A stretch of 64,000 bases of DNA from Lytechinus pictus (Eukaryota; Echinodermata; Echinoidea; Temnopleuroida; Toxopneustidae), in the NCBI RefSeq assembly GCF_037042905.1, contig NC_087252.1, positions 29,068,994 to 29,132,993 of the forward strand. The letters are read 5' to 3'. The notes under the pieces are model-generated. The model made no database searches. It was given only the letters and a program-made list of their open reading frames with translations, and had not been told where the DNA came from. The position numbers and the translations under genes are program-made. Numbering within the stretch: the stretch's first letter is position 1; each line of letters opens with the position of its first letter. Below, in pieces: positions 43,826-58,200 of the stretch.

Positions 43826-46800
43826 CTGCAAGTAGAGAAATTTAAAGCAAATAACATATATAACACACATATGAAAGTTCACTCTAAGTTTCAAGGAATT
43901 AGATCTATTTAGAATTAAGAGGATGTTATTTTGAAATTTTGCTTGATTTTTTTATTTACTTTCGTATCTTCAATATTTACATTCAAGCTCACAAAGTGTT
44001 ATCTAAGTACAATATTTGCCTGGTTACTTTGCAGCAATATGTTACCAACAGCAAATTTATTAATATTTGTTTTATCATTACAGGAAACTGAATATATATT
44101 TTTCAACTCACCGCCCAGAATTTCACTATTCAAAAATCACGCGATGGATATTACAACTGGAGACATTCAAAATGTGTGTGCGTTCTTGGTTTTGTTTTAA
44201 ATCACACGTACCCCATACCCCAGGTACCAACATAAACTGCAGACAGAAATTTAGATTAACTTAAAAAAAAAAAAAAAATCATAAGTCTAAGTTAATTTCA
44301 AAGTCGATCAAAATTAATATCATGATTGCAATAATGACATTACTTAAATGCAAATCTAAGTTAAGTTCAAAGAAATTTTGAATTTAATTGAAAGCTGATT
44401 AAATTTAGTCACAATTACATCTAAGTTAGATGTGAAGTTAGTAAAATAAAAAGTGGAAATAAATATGTTTTTAGTGCTTCAACTTTGGTAGCCTCCATTT
44501 CTTCTTAATAGCAAAATTAAGTCAAGTCTACCACATAATTAAATTAACACCACAGCAAATTAATTTGCCTTTTCCAATGGGGGGGGGGGGGTCAAAACGA
44601 AAATTTTAGATACTTTATAACTTGAATACGTTGCAAAGCTAGACTTATTGTTAAAATGGAGTCAAAGTGTCACAATATACCCTCTTTGTGAACTATTCAT
44701 TATTTTGCATATTTATTAAGAGGCGGATGAGGGTGAGAAAGAGCGAAGAAAATAGCAACACTGCGAAAGAAAGCGGTTCTTTAAAATTACTTTTAGATTT
44801 AACGTTGACGCAACAGTGGAAGCAATGGATGAAGTCGAATCATTGAGGGCGTCCTTCGCTTTCTTATGATCAATCAGTATCCTTTTGGATCCGTTTCGTC
44901 CGTTCTGTTTGCTGGTCCCTTCTGAGCCGTGGGCTTCCCCATTACCGTTGCCCATCAGCGCACCCGATATCGTATTCGCCCTCCCACTCGAATTCAGACT
45001 GGAGTTGAGGATTGCGTTGAACCGCGAGGTCGCTGACCCCTGTGCGTGATTCGAAGACGATGATGCAACACTGGTGGTATTATTATTGGAATTAAGACCA
45101 GCGTAAACAACAGAGCTTTCATTGTCCATAGCGATACTGTTCTCGCCCATGTTACTGATCTGTGAGATCTCGTCCCGCCAGCCAGGTCGCGGTGACGGTG
45201 AGTCCATGACCGCTCGAGAACTCTTTCGAAACCACGGGCAGCATGGTCCAACACGTCTTTCATATTCTGTTTGAACCTTCAAATGTTGTTGGAAGAAAGA
45301 GGGAAAAGGAAAAATCAATCGTACAGCCAAATACATCATTTTTAAACAACAACATCATACATATCATGTCACAATGTAGGCCTAAGTGGACACATTGCAG
45401 AGGGAGTTGAGTTTGAATGCAAATAATAAAAAGCAAGCGCATGCGCCTTTGATTTTTAGACTACCATTAAATTGCAACTCTTTCTGCAACGATCGAGCAT
45501 GATCGTAAAATTTGTTCTAAGTTTGGGACGAAGATGTTATCGGGTAATGGCAATTCTACGGATGAAAGAAGTAGGCCTATCCCTGGTATGTTGCGAGTAG
45601 ACAAAGGTTTTGAGGATGGAACCATTAATACTCAATAAGGAGGCGTCGTCATTCAATCTAGGGAACATGGGTTCGATTCCAAGCCATTGTGTGTCTTCCT
45701 TCAGCAATAAATGTATCCACATTGTGCTGCACTCAACCCAGGTGAGTTGGATGGGTACCTGGTAAGAATTTATTTCCTTAAAACGCAGAGCGCGTAAAAG
45801 CTGCTCTGCTAAAGCCAGGGTAATTACCGTATGCTGAATTAATGTTGAGCGCTTAGAGACTTCTGATAAAGTATAAAGTGTTAAACGCTATCTAAGCAAG
45901 CGTATAATTAGGAAGTTTTTTGCACCGCCACACAGAATCTATGCAAGCACACAGCAGTTTCGTTCAATGTTTAGGAGCTGACGAAAAATTGCAAAGCCAT
46001 GGACCAATCGACTGTTTCGATTCTCCAACCCCCGACAAAGACTTCATTGTCGTGAAGGGCATTAGGCAATACAAGTTCTACGTTCCAGAAAGCGTTTTAC
46101 TGTTGCGAAAACCTATTGCTATTAAAGCTCGTCCCCTCAGAATTTTATGTGACAATAATGTTCTACCACCTCTTAGCCATAGTTCAACCCTGACAATACA
46201 TACATGTATGTATAGGATAATGTACTGTACTAAAACTTGAACCACAAAGAATGGAACGAATTAATAAGTTAGCTTAGGTAGAAGGAAGAGGATTTTTGTT
46301 TCCTCTAGAGTAAATTTCACTGATTAATATGACGGAAATACCGATACATCTCTTTTCAATGAAAATCAAATTAATAACAAATTGTCAATGTTAAAACAAT
46401 AGTACATTGAACAAATATTTGATATTGATTTTTTTTACCTCGGTACTGAAGACTCCAAAGAGGAAAAATATGCAAATACTCTGAAAACAAACAAAGAATA
46501 AAAAGATATTAATTATGCTTCGGATTATGCTTCTGAAATAGTATGAATAAAAGTATTAATATAGAAATATAAATGAAAAAAGTTACTTTAAAAGTATCCG
46601 TCGACATGTTCTCGAGCTAACCAAAGTGATGCCAGTGTGACATAACGCCAGCTCTTCTGGCTTCTTGTTTGCGACCGAGTGCAGTGAACGTTTATTTATA
46701 AATACTAGTAAAGACAATCGCTTTCTCGTGTCAAATTTTCCCTGGGCTTGATCTATACAAATAAAACTATCGATATGATTGTTGCATTTTTCATTTTCAC

Positions 46801-49174
46801 TTTGCCATTTCTAAAACGTGTTATAATAACTGTTTATCACAAAATTGTAAACATCTGGGGCCTGTTGCATAAAACTTTTTACCTGAGAAAACTCTGGTAA
46901 AAACTGAAAACTAAGGTTAGTCTGATTTCTGCCATTGACTTTAACACAGGACGAAAACTCCGGTAAAAACATTCTGAGTTTTCTCAGGTAAAAAGTTTTA
47001 TGCTACGGGCCCCAGATATGGATCGAGATTGATATACAATAAAAAAAGAGTATTCCAAACACAGAACTGCCCTTCATCATGTTCATAAACTGATATTTTA
47101 CGACTTAGCCCGGGACTGCATGGTCCAGATCAGCGAGTTACTGAAAGCGGTTTTGGAAGACCAATATCCCTCTTTTATGCCCCCCCGAAAAAAAAGTGGG
47201 GAAATAGAACAAATAAAAAGAGGCTCGGAGCTTTTGAGGCATGGAAGACTTTAATATGGATGAAGTTTATATCAAGAAGAAAGCATGGTGCGTCCACAGG
47301 TAAAAATACTTACTTCTACTAATTTGTTAAAAGCCCATAAGACGTTGACTGCTGTGACATTGAGTCGAAGTGCTAACACGAAAAAAGACCAATCAAGAAG
47401 TAAGAAGGCCGATACCACTGCACATGCTCTCGCGTTAGGCCTGTCAAAGAGGATAGATTAGAATAGGAATACTTTAGAGGGTGATTGGAGTAAAATGGCG
47501 ATGGTAAACATGATAAAAGGAGCATCAAATTGGTAGAGTGATATTGAGAAGGCTATACGAAATAATTAATCTGGGATTGCCCTTGATAAGTGTCTTTGGT
47601 TTTTGGCAATTCCTCCATATTCAGGTTACATACATGTTTTGTTTCTTTGCTTGTTCTGTGTAATTTTTGACGCTTTTGATATTGTTATCTTTGGTAATTT
47701 TTAATCAACTCATTTATGTATTATCTATTATGTTTTTATACTGTTCGATTTGAATATGGAAATAATTGAATTTAATTAATTTCATGTATCGCCTTCATCC
47801 TTCTTTACGTTGATTTTTGTCAGAAAAGATTTTCGAAGAAACCTCTGTCTTAATCATTCATTAAACACATGCATAATTTTATGAATTCATGTAAAACATT
47901 ATAAACGGAGCCCCTAAAAGAGCACCAAGATACATCAACGCAATAAAGTATAATGTAATGTACTGCAAAACGACAACGTTACATGAAGTGGGTGTCAAAT
48001 AGATATTGATGACATTTTGAAAGTATGCATAATTTCACAATAAGAGTGTAAGCGGAAATTATACTTACACCACCGACAAGACTTGCGGGAGATTCTTTTT
48101 ATCTTTCTTCTTCGTCGTGATGTATTCATAAAGAACATAACATAAACATGTGTAATTGGTCTATGGAATAAAATAAAACCAAAAAAATACTTCAAAATGT
48201 TATGACATAAGTTTTATATAAGTTGTAGTTTAGAATAACTTTAGAATATTGACAAGAAGAATGTTTTAACAGCTTATAATATCAGAATAATAATCATATT
48301 TTGGCAACAGTGACACCTTGAGCAAGAATAACGAGTTTTTACGGCTCGTTCTTGCAATTTATCAGAAAGGTTTAATAAATCCAAAACAGCAGCCTTAGCA
48401 CTGCCTCGAGTCATAAACTACTCATATCCGGCCATTTTGCTAACCCATAATGCAACATTCTAAGTGGTGTAGTCTTGTAATGTAGGCCCACTTGAATGAT
48501 ACACCTTAACTCACAACTCTGTACATCCATGCTACAATGATAACGAAACCAAGTAATACATTTACAATACTAATGAAATTATAGATTAAAGTCTCATTAC
48601 TATCAATAGATATCTGAAGTGGCATATTTCTATACTAGCTATTTATAACACACATTCAGTGAGAGACTACACATTCTTTATTCAGTTACCCCCTTAAAAG
48701 AAAAAAAAACGCTTATAGTTACTGCTATAATTAATATATTACTTATTTATATCTTAGCAAAGCTCATTTCGATACTTTCAAATGTTATGACGTGTGTGAT
48801 TTGTAGCTTAATACCGATGTGAAATAAATTTCAAAATTGTAATATTCACATAATTAGACGGATTTTTTGAAATGATTTATTGGTTGATTTTTTAATGATC
48901 GATTGATTGTTTAATTGATTGACTGAAAGATTGATTGATAAAGGATTTGTCCCATTCCAATGTTTTTTATCGATATTTCTATTGTGGAACCAGATAAGTG
49001 AACATAAAATGATTAATGTTTAACTTCTGGTTCTTGAAGCGCACTAGAGAATACCTTTAAACATGTTAAGTGAACAACTGTTGTGCATATTTACCATGAT
49101 GATAAGTAGACCAGGAACTAGGAAGGCAAATATGATATTATCCTCGACGGGAAGAAAACAGCTGGAATGATGAA

Positions 49175-49212
<38 letters not shown>

Positions 49213-52200
49213 AAAGACGTCATATTAATAATGTGATCTGAGTTAGAATCATGACAAAGCAATGGTGAGTAGAGTCCGTGTTAAGCCGTGATAACTTAGA
49301 CCATGGTCTAACTCTGTGCTAAAATTATGGGAAGCCAAAAGTGTCAATTTTTTTTTATTAAGTTGTATGTTTCTTATGTTTATTGTGCTCTTTCCTGATT
49401 CATCGATGGTGAAGACAATCATTTATTTATACTTCCTAGACGATTATGAATGATTTGAGAGTCAAATGAGCTGAAATATGATATCTATACTGTTAGTGAT
49501 TTATGTAACAATTGGCTATCCATACTGAAACCACAACTTTAAACCTGAGTTTAAGTTAAACCCGACTTCAGAATAAGAGCCACTGAATTTAAGTACAAGC
49601 AGACCACGGAATTTCTTTATGAACAGTGGCGCACTGAGCCGAAATTGGTGAGGGGGCCAGATATGGCAGATGGAGAGAAAAAAAATTAATTTGAAAATAA
49701 AATGCGAGGCAGCGAAGCACCAACGTTTTTAGCTATTTCATACAAATTTGATAGGTTTTGACATAATATTCAGAAAATCATATAATACGTCACCCTTTTA
49801 ATTTCCTTTTCTGTCTTTTTTTCTTTTCTTTTTTTCTTGTTCATGATACTTTGGGGGCCATGGCCCCCCTCACCCGTTCCCATCTGTACGCCAGTGATTA
49901 TGAACACACGGTGAACACAAATCGGAGAGGGGGGTAATATTTATTAATAAATGCTAGAAAGCATTAAGAAATCCCCAGCAATCATTGATGAGCAGAAAAT
50001 ATAACCGACACATGATTGGAGTGTTTTAAATGTTTGTTCGTGGTACATTTCTGTCAGCAAGCTACTCTCTTTAAAAGACATTTTGGAAATTCTGAAACAC
50101 TCCTTCATATTATGTTTCCGTGGCCCTGGGAAGCTAGGATTGATGAAGCACCCCCCCCCCCCCATAGGCTGGTATGCTATAACGTAGAGACACAAATTAC
50201 GTTTATTTGGGAATTCAAACATTTGTCTTCTTCTTTTTGTTGGTCAAATTTTTTTCACACTAAAATCACAATTAATGGACTTCTTTGTCATTTTCCCCCT
50301 TTTTTCAGCCAACCCTCACTTTCATCTCTCATTTTGGGAAAAAAAAGCAATTAAGGTTTTCCTTGTAATTTTTTTTTCAGACCGTAATCATCTTTATTTC
50401 GTAGTGAAAAAAAAACACGTTTGTCTTGACGAACCCTTTTTTGAATTATCACATGTTTTGCATATCTTAGCGTACAAGACAAAATTTTGATGATAAAAGT
50501 ACGAGAAAGACTGATTCTACTTTTTTTTTCTAGAAAACAAATTTTACCTTTATTTGTAGGTGTGATATATTTGAGCATGTTCAGCGCTATATACAACCTG
50601 GCGCCTCTCCTTCTCGGATAGCTGCCGCAAGCATCACAAGTAAAGCTTTACAAGTCGTCAAGTATTTATTAACATATGAAGTCATTAATCATAATTCATG
50701 AGCGAAACTTGCCAGCTTATGGAAAGAGGATGGTCATGAACCACATTCGGCAAAGAGAGTGATAACATAATCAGAAAAAGTCATTTAATATTGATGAACA
50801 TGTGACAGTTCCATCCATCACCTTTTCTAAATTGGTTGGGGTACACTGGTTAAATGAAATATTAGGCAAAAAACTTGTCAGCTTATTAAGAAAGGATGGC
50901 CATGAACCACATTCAGCATAGAGAGTGATAAGATAATCCGAAAATACCATTTGATATTGATGAAAATGTGTCAGTTCCATCCATCATGGACCTCTTCTTA
51001 CTTGGTTTGGATACACGGGTTAAATGAAATATTAGGCAAGATGCGGATGTGTAATCAATCTTTGCAAAGACTAATCAAGGGGAACACTGTATTACCAACC
51101 GATTAAGGAAATGTCATCCAGGGATTTCAGACAGCTAACATCCTTTTATCAAGTTGTCGTGAATTTCCCAATTGCGTATGTCACTGTTCAATTATTTTCT
51201 TGTAGACATAATTAGAACGTTGTGGTCACGCACAAATGAAATTGAAATAATCCATTAATCGATAAACTACAAATCAAAGCATAATGAGTGTTGCCGTCTC
51301 GTTTTGAATATTGATCAGTTTTCGCCTCCATCTGAGCATATAAATGTCTCAGATTACAAACACGTTTACTGAATACTCGTCGTACTTGCTATTATGTGAT
51401 ACAAAGATCTCAATCACAATCGTTTATGAGTAAACTCCAAATTGCAGGGATTTGAATAAATCCAGGACAATGGACAGGGACAAATTCAACATGGGATCTA
51501 TATAATGGGATTTCGTTTTAATCCTGAAGATTCATTTTTTAATCTCAAATGATTCGTATAATAATTCTAAAGAAAATATATATTAGGGTTTGAAGGGTAC
51601 TTTTTTAAAGATAAAGTCTAATGACCATATCCGATAAATGAAACCATAAGTATTTCATTTAAAAGTGGCTACAAGGGCATTTCAATTATAGCGTTCTAAG
51701 TATACAATGAAAATCATAAATACCCTATAAATACCAAACAAATACCATAATACCCCAAACACGGGTTTAGGGCTTTTCTAAAATGACATATTAATAATCA
51801 TACATTGCCTCCTCAAAAGTGGATTTAAGAACGCTTCGCAGATATTTACTGCTCTCAGGATCGTGATACCTACCGGGACCGCCCCACCTCCCACAGCTCG
51901 CTGAAATCGGACCCCAAACACATCGTGTTGGCACATAAAGTACATCCTAGTATTAAAAAGCATTTCAGTCTTTGTATATCATACCCTCGCAAACTCGACC
52001 GTAAACACGTAGCTTTCCTTGCAAAATATATTCCCCATTTTCAGTATTGTAGTGTTTTTGACACCCTTATCACTCTTATCAATTTGAAAAAAGAGACCCT
52101 TTTACGTGTTTCTTTGGACACGCATGATATCCATTCGTCGATTGCAGTGCCCTCCCTCCCTCCCTCACGGATACTTACTATCTTGCATTGCCGTATTTAT

Positions 52201-55180
52201 CGAGTTGTAAACCCGCCGTGCTGGCCACGACGAATAACGGTGTTATCCAACCGAGTGCGCAGTATTGTGACGTGCTACCTATGTCGGGAGTTTTATACGT
52301 TGCCTGCAAGCAAACAAAATCAACAATAAATGTCAAGTTAACAATAATAATTATAATGATTATACTTGTAATTATTGTTCTTTCTAATTTAATCGAGGAA
52401 CAGTCACCAAGGTAACACGACATTTGCTTCTAAGAGGGCACATATACAGTTAGGATTGTAATAGATTTTTAGGTTCAGAATAATGCAATGATGATGATTA
52501 CGGTTTATTCAGTTTGGCGGTTGGATTTTATGTTTGGCTTAACGTGCAGATTTTCCATCGGAGCAAATGTCGCCGGATCAAATGTCGGGGAACGGTCACC
52601 CCCGGGGGGGGGGGGGGGCACTCGACCAAAAAAGTGGTAGGGGTGTGCCGCAGGCGAGACAAAAAACGAGGGCCTTGGAGCGGGCTCATTGAAAAAAGGA
52701 GGGTCCTCGGAACGGGCTTCGGAACTACAAATGTTTGTGAAAACGGGGGTCCTTGGAACGCGTCGCCTGCGTGCGAGTGCGTATGCATCCCTATGGAACG
52801 TACATGCAGCTAGCCCGACGGCACGACTGACGGGCGCGCTAGCGCAGAGGCGATGGTCGGACAGCGAGCTGCGGCCGCTTTTCACCAAAATTGCGACGCG
52901 GAACGGCGTAACGGAAAATATGCGAAGCCCTGGAGCGGATTTTTTTCTTCTTTTTTCTCGAGAAGAAAAAAATGCTATGCTCTGGAGCGGTTTTCTTTGT
53001 TCTTTTTCTCAATAAGACAAAAATGCTATGCCTCGGAACGGAAATTTGAGTGTAAAAATGGGGGTCCCCTCCGCGGCACATACCCACTATGCACTATATA
53101 CTGAGTGCCCCCCCCCCGGGCGGTCACCAACCGTAATCTTATAGATTGATTTACAAGCTAGGGAACTTTGAGAGTACGACGCAATTGTGTCCACGGTATT
53201 TGACAAAACGGAGAGGAAGTATACCTTATCATTGAGTAATGCTACAAAGCGCCTAATTGGCAGCGGCTCTACAACCGTTGTAATGAGTTATAGAGAAAAA
53301 TTTGCATCAGGCGATCTTTATATAACGCGTACTACAATTATTATAATTCATTATTATTATTTATATTATTGTAATTGTCATTATTATCATCTTTATCACT
53401 ATAAGTATAATAAGTATTTTTTTTATTATTGTTGATGTTATTACTATCATTATTGATGGTTATAGTACTGTTAACTATTAAAACTTTGTGTGTCCCTCAT
53501 TAACAGGTCCTTAATACCTAAAATAATTAGGGTACCATTCTCTTTAAAAGTAAAAAATATCACGGGATAGCCTACCTTCAAGACGATAAAGAATGATAAT
53601 AGGTTACCATTCACTTTTAAAAGTCACAAATATAACGGGATAGCCTGCCTTCAAGACGATTGAAAAAATATAACAATAGGTTACTATTCTCTTTAAAAAC
53701 TCACAAATACCATGGGATATCTTACCTCCAAAAGATTGAGAAAAAAAATAATAGGTTACTATTCTCTTTTAAAGACAAAAATATCACGGGATAACCTACC
53801 TTTAAGACGATTTGAACGATCATCCCTAAAGTCCAGAATGCTTCGGATAATTCAAAAAAATGAATCATTAAAGCAACCGCGATGCAAGCAGCCTGTGGAG
53901 AATAAATGAATAAATGAATGAATAAATGAAGAATAAATGAACGAATAAATAAAAATAAAAAAATAAATAAATGAGTGGACCAAAATAAATGTTTAGATCT
54001 TTATTGGGCCATTTTTTAAAATGACATTATAACCTAACACAATTTACCATCAATTATTTGAGCAGGGACGGTCCAGCTTTTGCCAATAAAGGGAGGGTCT
54101 GAAATATTTCATCCCCTTTTTCCCCCGCTCGGCCACTAGAAGCTGATATTTGACGTCACAAATCAAAAACTTAAATTCTAAAAAGCTTCTTAATCCTTGA
54201 AGGATTTTCTTAAAACATTTACCAAGATCTTTTATTTATTGTGGCATTTTTCAAAAATTTTCTTGAGGGCAAACTTAGCCTTAATGATCAAAAATAAATG
54301 CCAGTTGTTTGATATATTAAAATGAGCTCGTACGGAATCCAATCGTCCAAGTGACTTTATATATAAATAAAAAAATAAATTGTGCCAAAGCCCAAATGGA
54401 TTCCGGAAGAAATTGTGTAATTGCTGAGAAATTAGCAAAATAAGCACGTGCTTCAGTTTAGATTTATTTAAAAGATGTTTTATTGTTTTTCTCTCAAACT
54501 TTATTCATACAATGCAGTTCACAAAGTAACAATTGTAGAGAATAATTCGAACAAATTACTTAAACTCTTATACATTATGCACATCATGTGATATTATTCA
54601 AAGACACTGCATCGTACCAGATGAGTGTGACTCACAAATATCAGAGAAAAAAAACTTATAAAAGTATATATGTACAAGATCTCGATATAGGACGATAAAG
54701 TGAAAAATTGAGCATGGTTTCGCTGTCTATCCCAAGAAAACAGTATTTACTACAAATCAACTTATATCGAATGTTATAGAATTGAGGTTTCTTGTTATAG
54801 ATCTATAGAATCTAGCAAAAGAAAATAGAAAACCTTATAAGAAAGTCAAACGTGAATAAAGGGAGATCACATGGTTTCAGATTATTTGGCATGCAGACAA
54901 TTTTGAATAATGATATTGGGTATCAATTAGAAAGTTGATGCATTCGCTATGAAACTTTGTGTATAAATCGCTTTAACTGCTCAGAAAGTGAGAGAGTTTA
55001 AAAAGTCTGAATGAACGATTAATTTGATTTGATTCACTTATTTCCACATTCTAATAATAAAAGTATATACAAGTGTAATAATATTTTATCAGATTATGCA
55101 TACATACAATCAAACATTGCAATCGAAATATAATTATACCTGATATATTTTTTTTTATTTAAGTTATTACAACATATCGC

Positions 55181-55243
<63 letters not shown>

Positions 55244-58200
55244 TATTGTTTATTGTATTGTATTTTTTGTCTATAGCCGTATCCCGCCATAAGCATGACA
55301 AGCCTCAGCGTTTAGGGTATACACCTTCTTCTTTAAACCCAACACGTACATATTCATATTCTTCATAATATTGATTGTTGTTTGAATTAATGTTTACGAA
55401 AATGTAATGAAATGGAAGAAAATAAATGTTTATTTGAATTGAATTGAATTGAACATATCGACAAAATACACTTCGAAATGTGGGAGACCTCCATCTTAAG
55501 CTTAGAGCTTGAAATTGATGGAGGCCTCGTAAGGAAAGAACGTTTGAAAAAAAGAGCACTGTCTCACTTGGTTTGATGTTGAATAGAGACCGCTAACAAG
55601 AGTTATGTGCTGAGCACTCATTGTCAGTAGGAAGCAGCATACGGTGATGGCTCGATCAGATTCAAACCTCCTAGGGGGAAATTCAGAATATTCATTCATT
55701 AGTGTTCAAATGTTACAAACCGCCCTTTCACACGGTAAAAAAAAATCGTAATTTGAATGATGATTTCCGTGAAAATTAAGGCTAATGATGAATATTTAGC
55801 ACGTGTGAAACCAAACTAGAACATGATTAGAATCACAAACGCTAATCACAGTCACGATTACAACAACAATCATCATTACAATGATGATTCAAGATTCACG
55901 TGTGAAAAGGTCCCAGCTGATCTGATTAGGGATGTTTTTTTTTCAGGAAACACAAATTGGGTGTTAAACGTGTGGGTTTGTGAGTTAGCATACGTCGAAG
56001 ATAAAAGTAAAGGAATTGTTCAACCGTTTTATGTGTTATTTATAAAGTCACGGTAAACACATTAAAAATGTACTGACTTTGTTGACGACAATAAAGGAGA
56101 GAAAGAAGAGAACGGGAGGATAGGGGCGAGAAAGATAGGAGGATTCCAATTTTTCTTAAAAAGCTGTTATTCACTTGAATTTTTTTTCGGAGATTATAAG
56201 TTATAATTAAATTCAATTTGGGAAATTGCCAATAATGTGTGAGATGAATAAAATAGACATGAATATAATTTTTTACAATGAGACTTGGTAAAAAGTCGAA
56301 ATTATTTTCGATCACTTAAACTAACAATTTGCCAGTACATTTGTGGGTAATAAATGATTATTATAGCTGATAATATCCTGGGAAAAGAGGGATTGCGATG
56401 TTTCTATTGCCATGTTACCCATACACATACACACCCTCAAACACACGCACACACCCGCCCTCGCCCACTCACTCACGCACACCCAAACATACATACTCAT
56501 ATTCGCACAGATCTTCACAAACACCCACAGCCACAAAAACCCACACCCACAGCCATATCCCCACACATAACTTTAAGCACAATCTGTTATACACAAACAC
56601 AGCCCGTCTACCACACACACACGCACACTCACCCTCTCACATTTCTTTTACAATCCGCTGCCAAAGAAGATATCTAACGTACATGTTTAATCCTTTTCAT
56701 AATTATACTGTAACTAAAAAGGGGAAAAAAAGAAAACGTTGCCTACAACATGGAACAGTCTGACGGACAAGAACAACTCCTGTGAACTTTGGTATTTTAC
56801 ATATCCATTTCACATCGCGGTTTACAATCCTGACAGCCGATATTAACGAATGGAAAACCTCAGGAACCGCTAATCATTCCCTGGATGGTCATTACGAACA
56901 TATCAAAATAAAATTCATGAGATTTCTGTCTCCTTTTGTAGTAATATCTTACAAAAATCATGAAGTGATGAGGGTATGGGATTCGAGAAAAATAAGTGTT
57001 CCTTTTCCTTCACACCAATTGACAGTATACAATGGCACTGTAAAACTGTGGTGTTAAAACTGACACCTTTTGGTGTTAATAGAGGACCACACCCAGAGGT
57101 GTTAAAATTAAACCCTTGAGATTGAACATAACACCAAAGAGTGTAAATGTAACAACCAAAGATGTTGTAATGACACCCATAGGTGCTAAACTAACACTGT
57201 AAATTTAACACCGGTGTAAAATAACTGGTGTGGTCCTCTAGGTACACCGGTTAACACCACAGTTTTTGCTGTGTGGCACTGGAATATAAAGCGACATTTC
57301 ATTTTCGCTCACTGTTTTCTTTTGATTACTTTTTTTCTTCCGTTTTTTTTTTAATTCAGCATGTGTCGAAATTTCTAACCCATGTATAATATTCATCATT
57401 GGCACATTGTCACACGTGATTTAATACAATAGCATATTTTCTCACCTATTTGCATAAATTAGCATAATAAGCGTTGAGAAGATGAGGATGATGGAGATGA
57501 TGAGAGCTGCAGTTACTTCAGGTGGAAGGGAATCCGTTGTCATTGGAGTAACCGTCTGTATGAAATAAAAACCATTATACACAAGTAAACAATTAGAAAA
57601 AATAAGTATTACAGTGGGGTCAACTAGCTGGTGAACCCCACCAGAAAATTATCATATTTAAAGTTCTGCCAAGTTTTAGATGTTTAATTGTGAGGTCAGG
57701 TGATAGGTTATTGACATTCAACAAAGTTTGATTCTCTGGGCCCGCCGAATATTATGGTGATGTTGTCTCCATCCAACAACCGGCATGAATGAGTGCATTT
57801 TCTGGTTGGGTTCACTAACTTTTTAGCACCACTGTATCTGTATAATACTGTACTAGAAATAACACAGTGCCGCCGTAGTGTGTCCCACAGTGTGTTCACA
57901 GTGTTGAACACAAAGTGAAATCCCCTAACGCTGTTATATTTGATCATTTCAACAGTGTAAATCACCTGTGAACACACTGTGCAGGCCTACAGGAACGCTG
58001 TCCAGGGCCCTGTCTTACAAAGAGTTACAATTGATCCAATTAATCGTAACTCTATGGAAATCCATCAGTGTCATAATTTTTTCTACAGAAAATTTGCAAA
58101 AATGTCCTTTGTAAACAAAGGAGATCACACAAAATTGTCAAGAAATCAATGAATTTATTATGAATAAACATTCATATCTAGAATTTTTTTTGAACAATCA

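Noticed and set aside
51778-51963. Possible extra receptor exon between TM4 and TM5
   Set aside because: Exon 5 and exon 6 join perfectly in phase through the Tyr-Cys junction; nothing is missing there.
56354-56763. Thr/His/Pro-rich frames
   Set aside because: Open only because of the CA-rich simple repeat.
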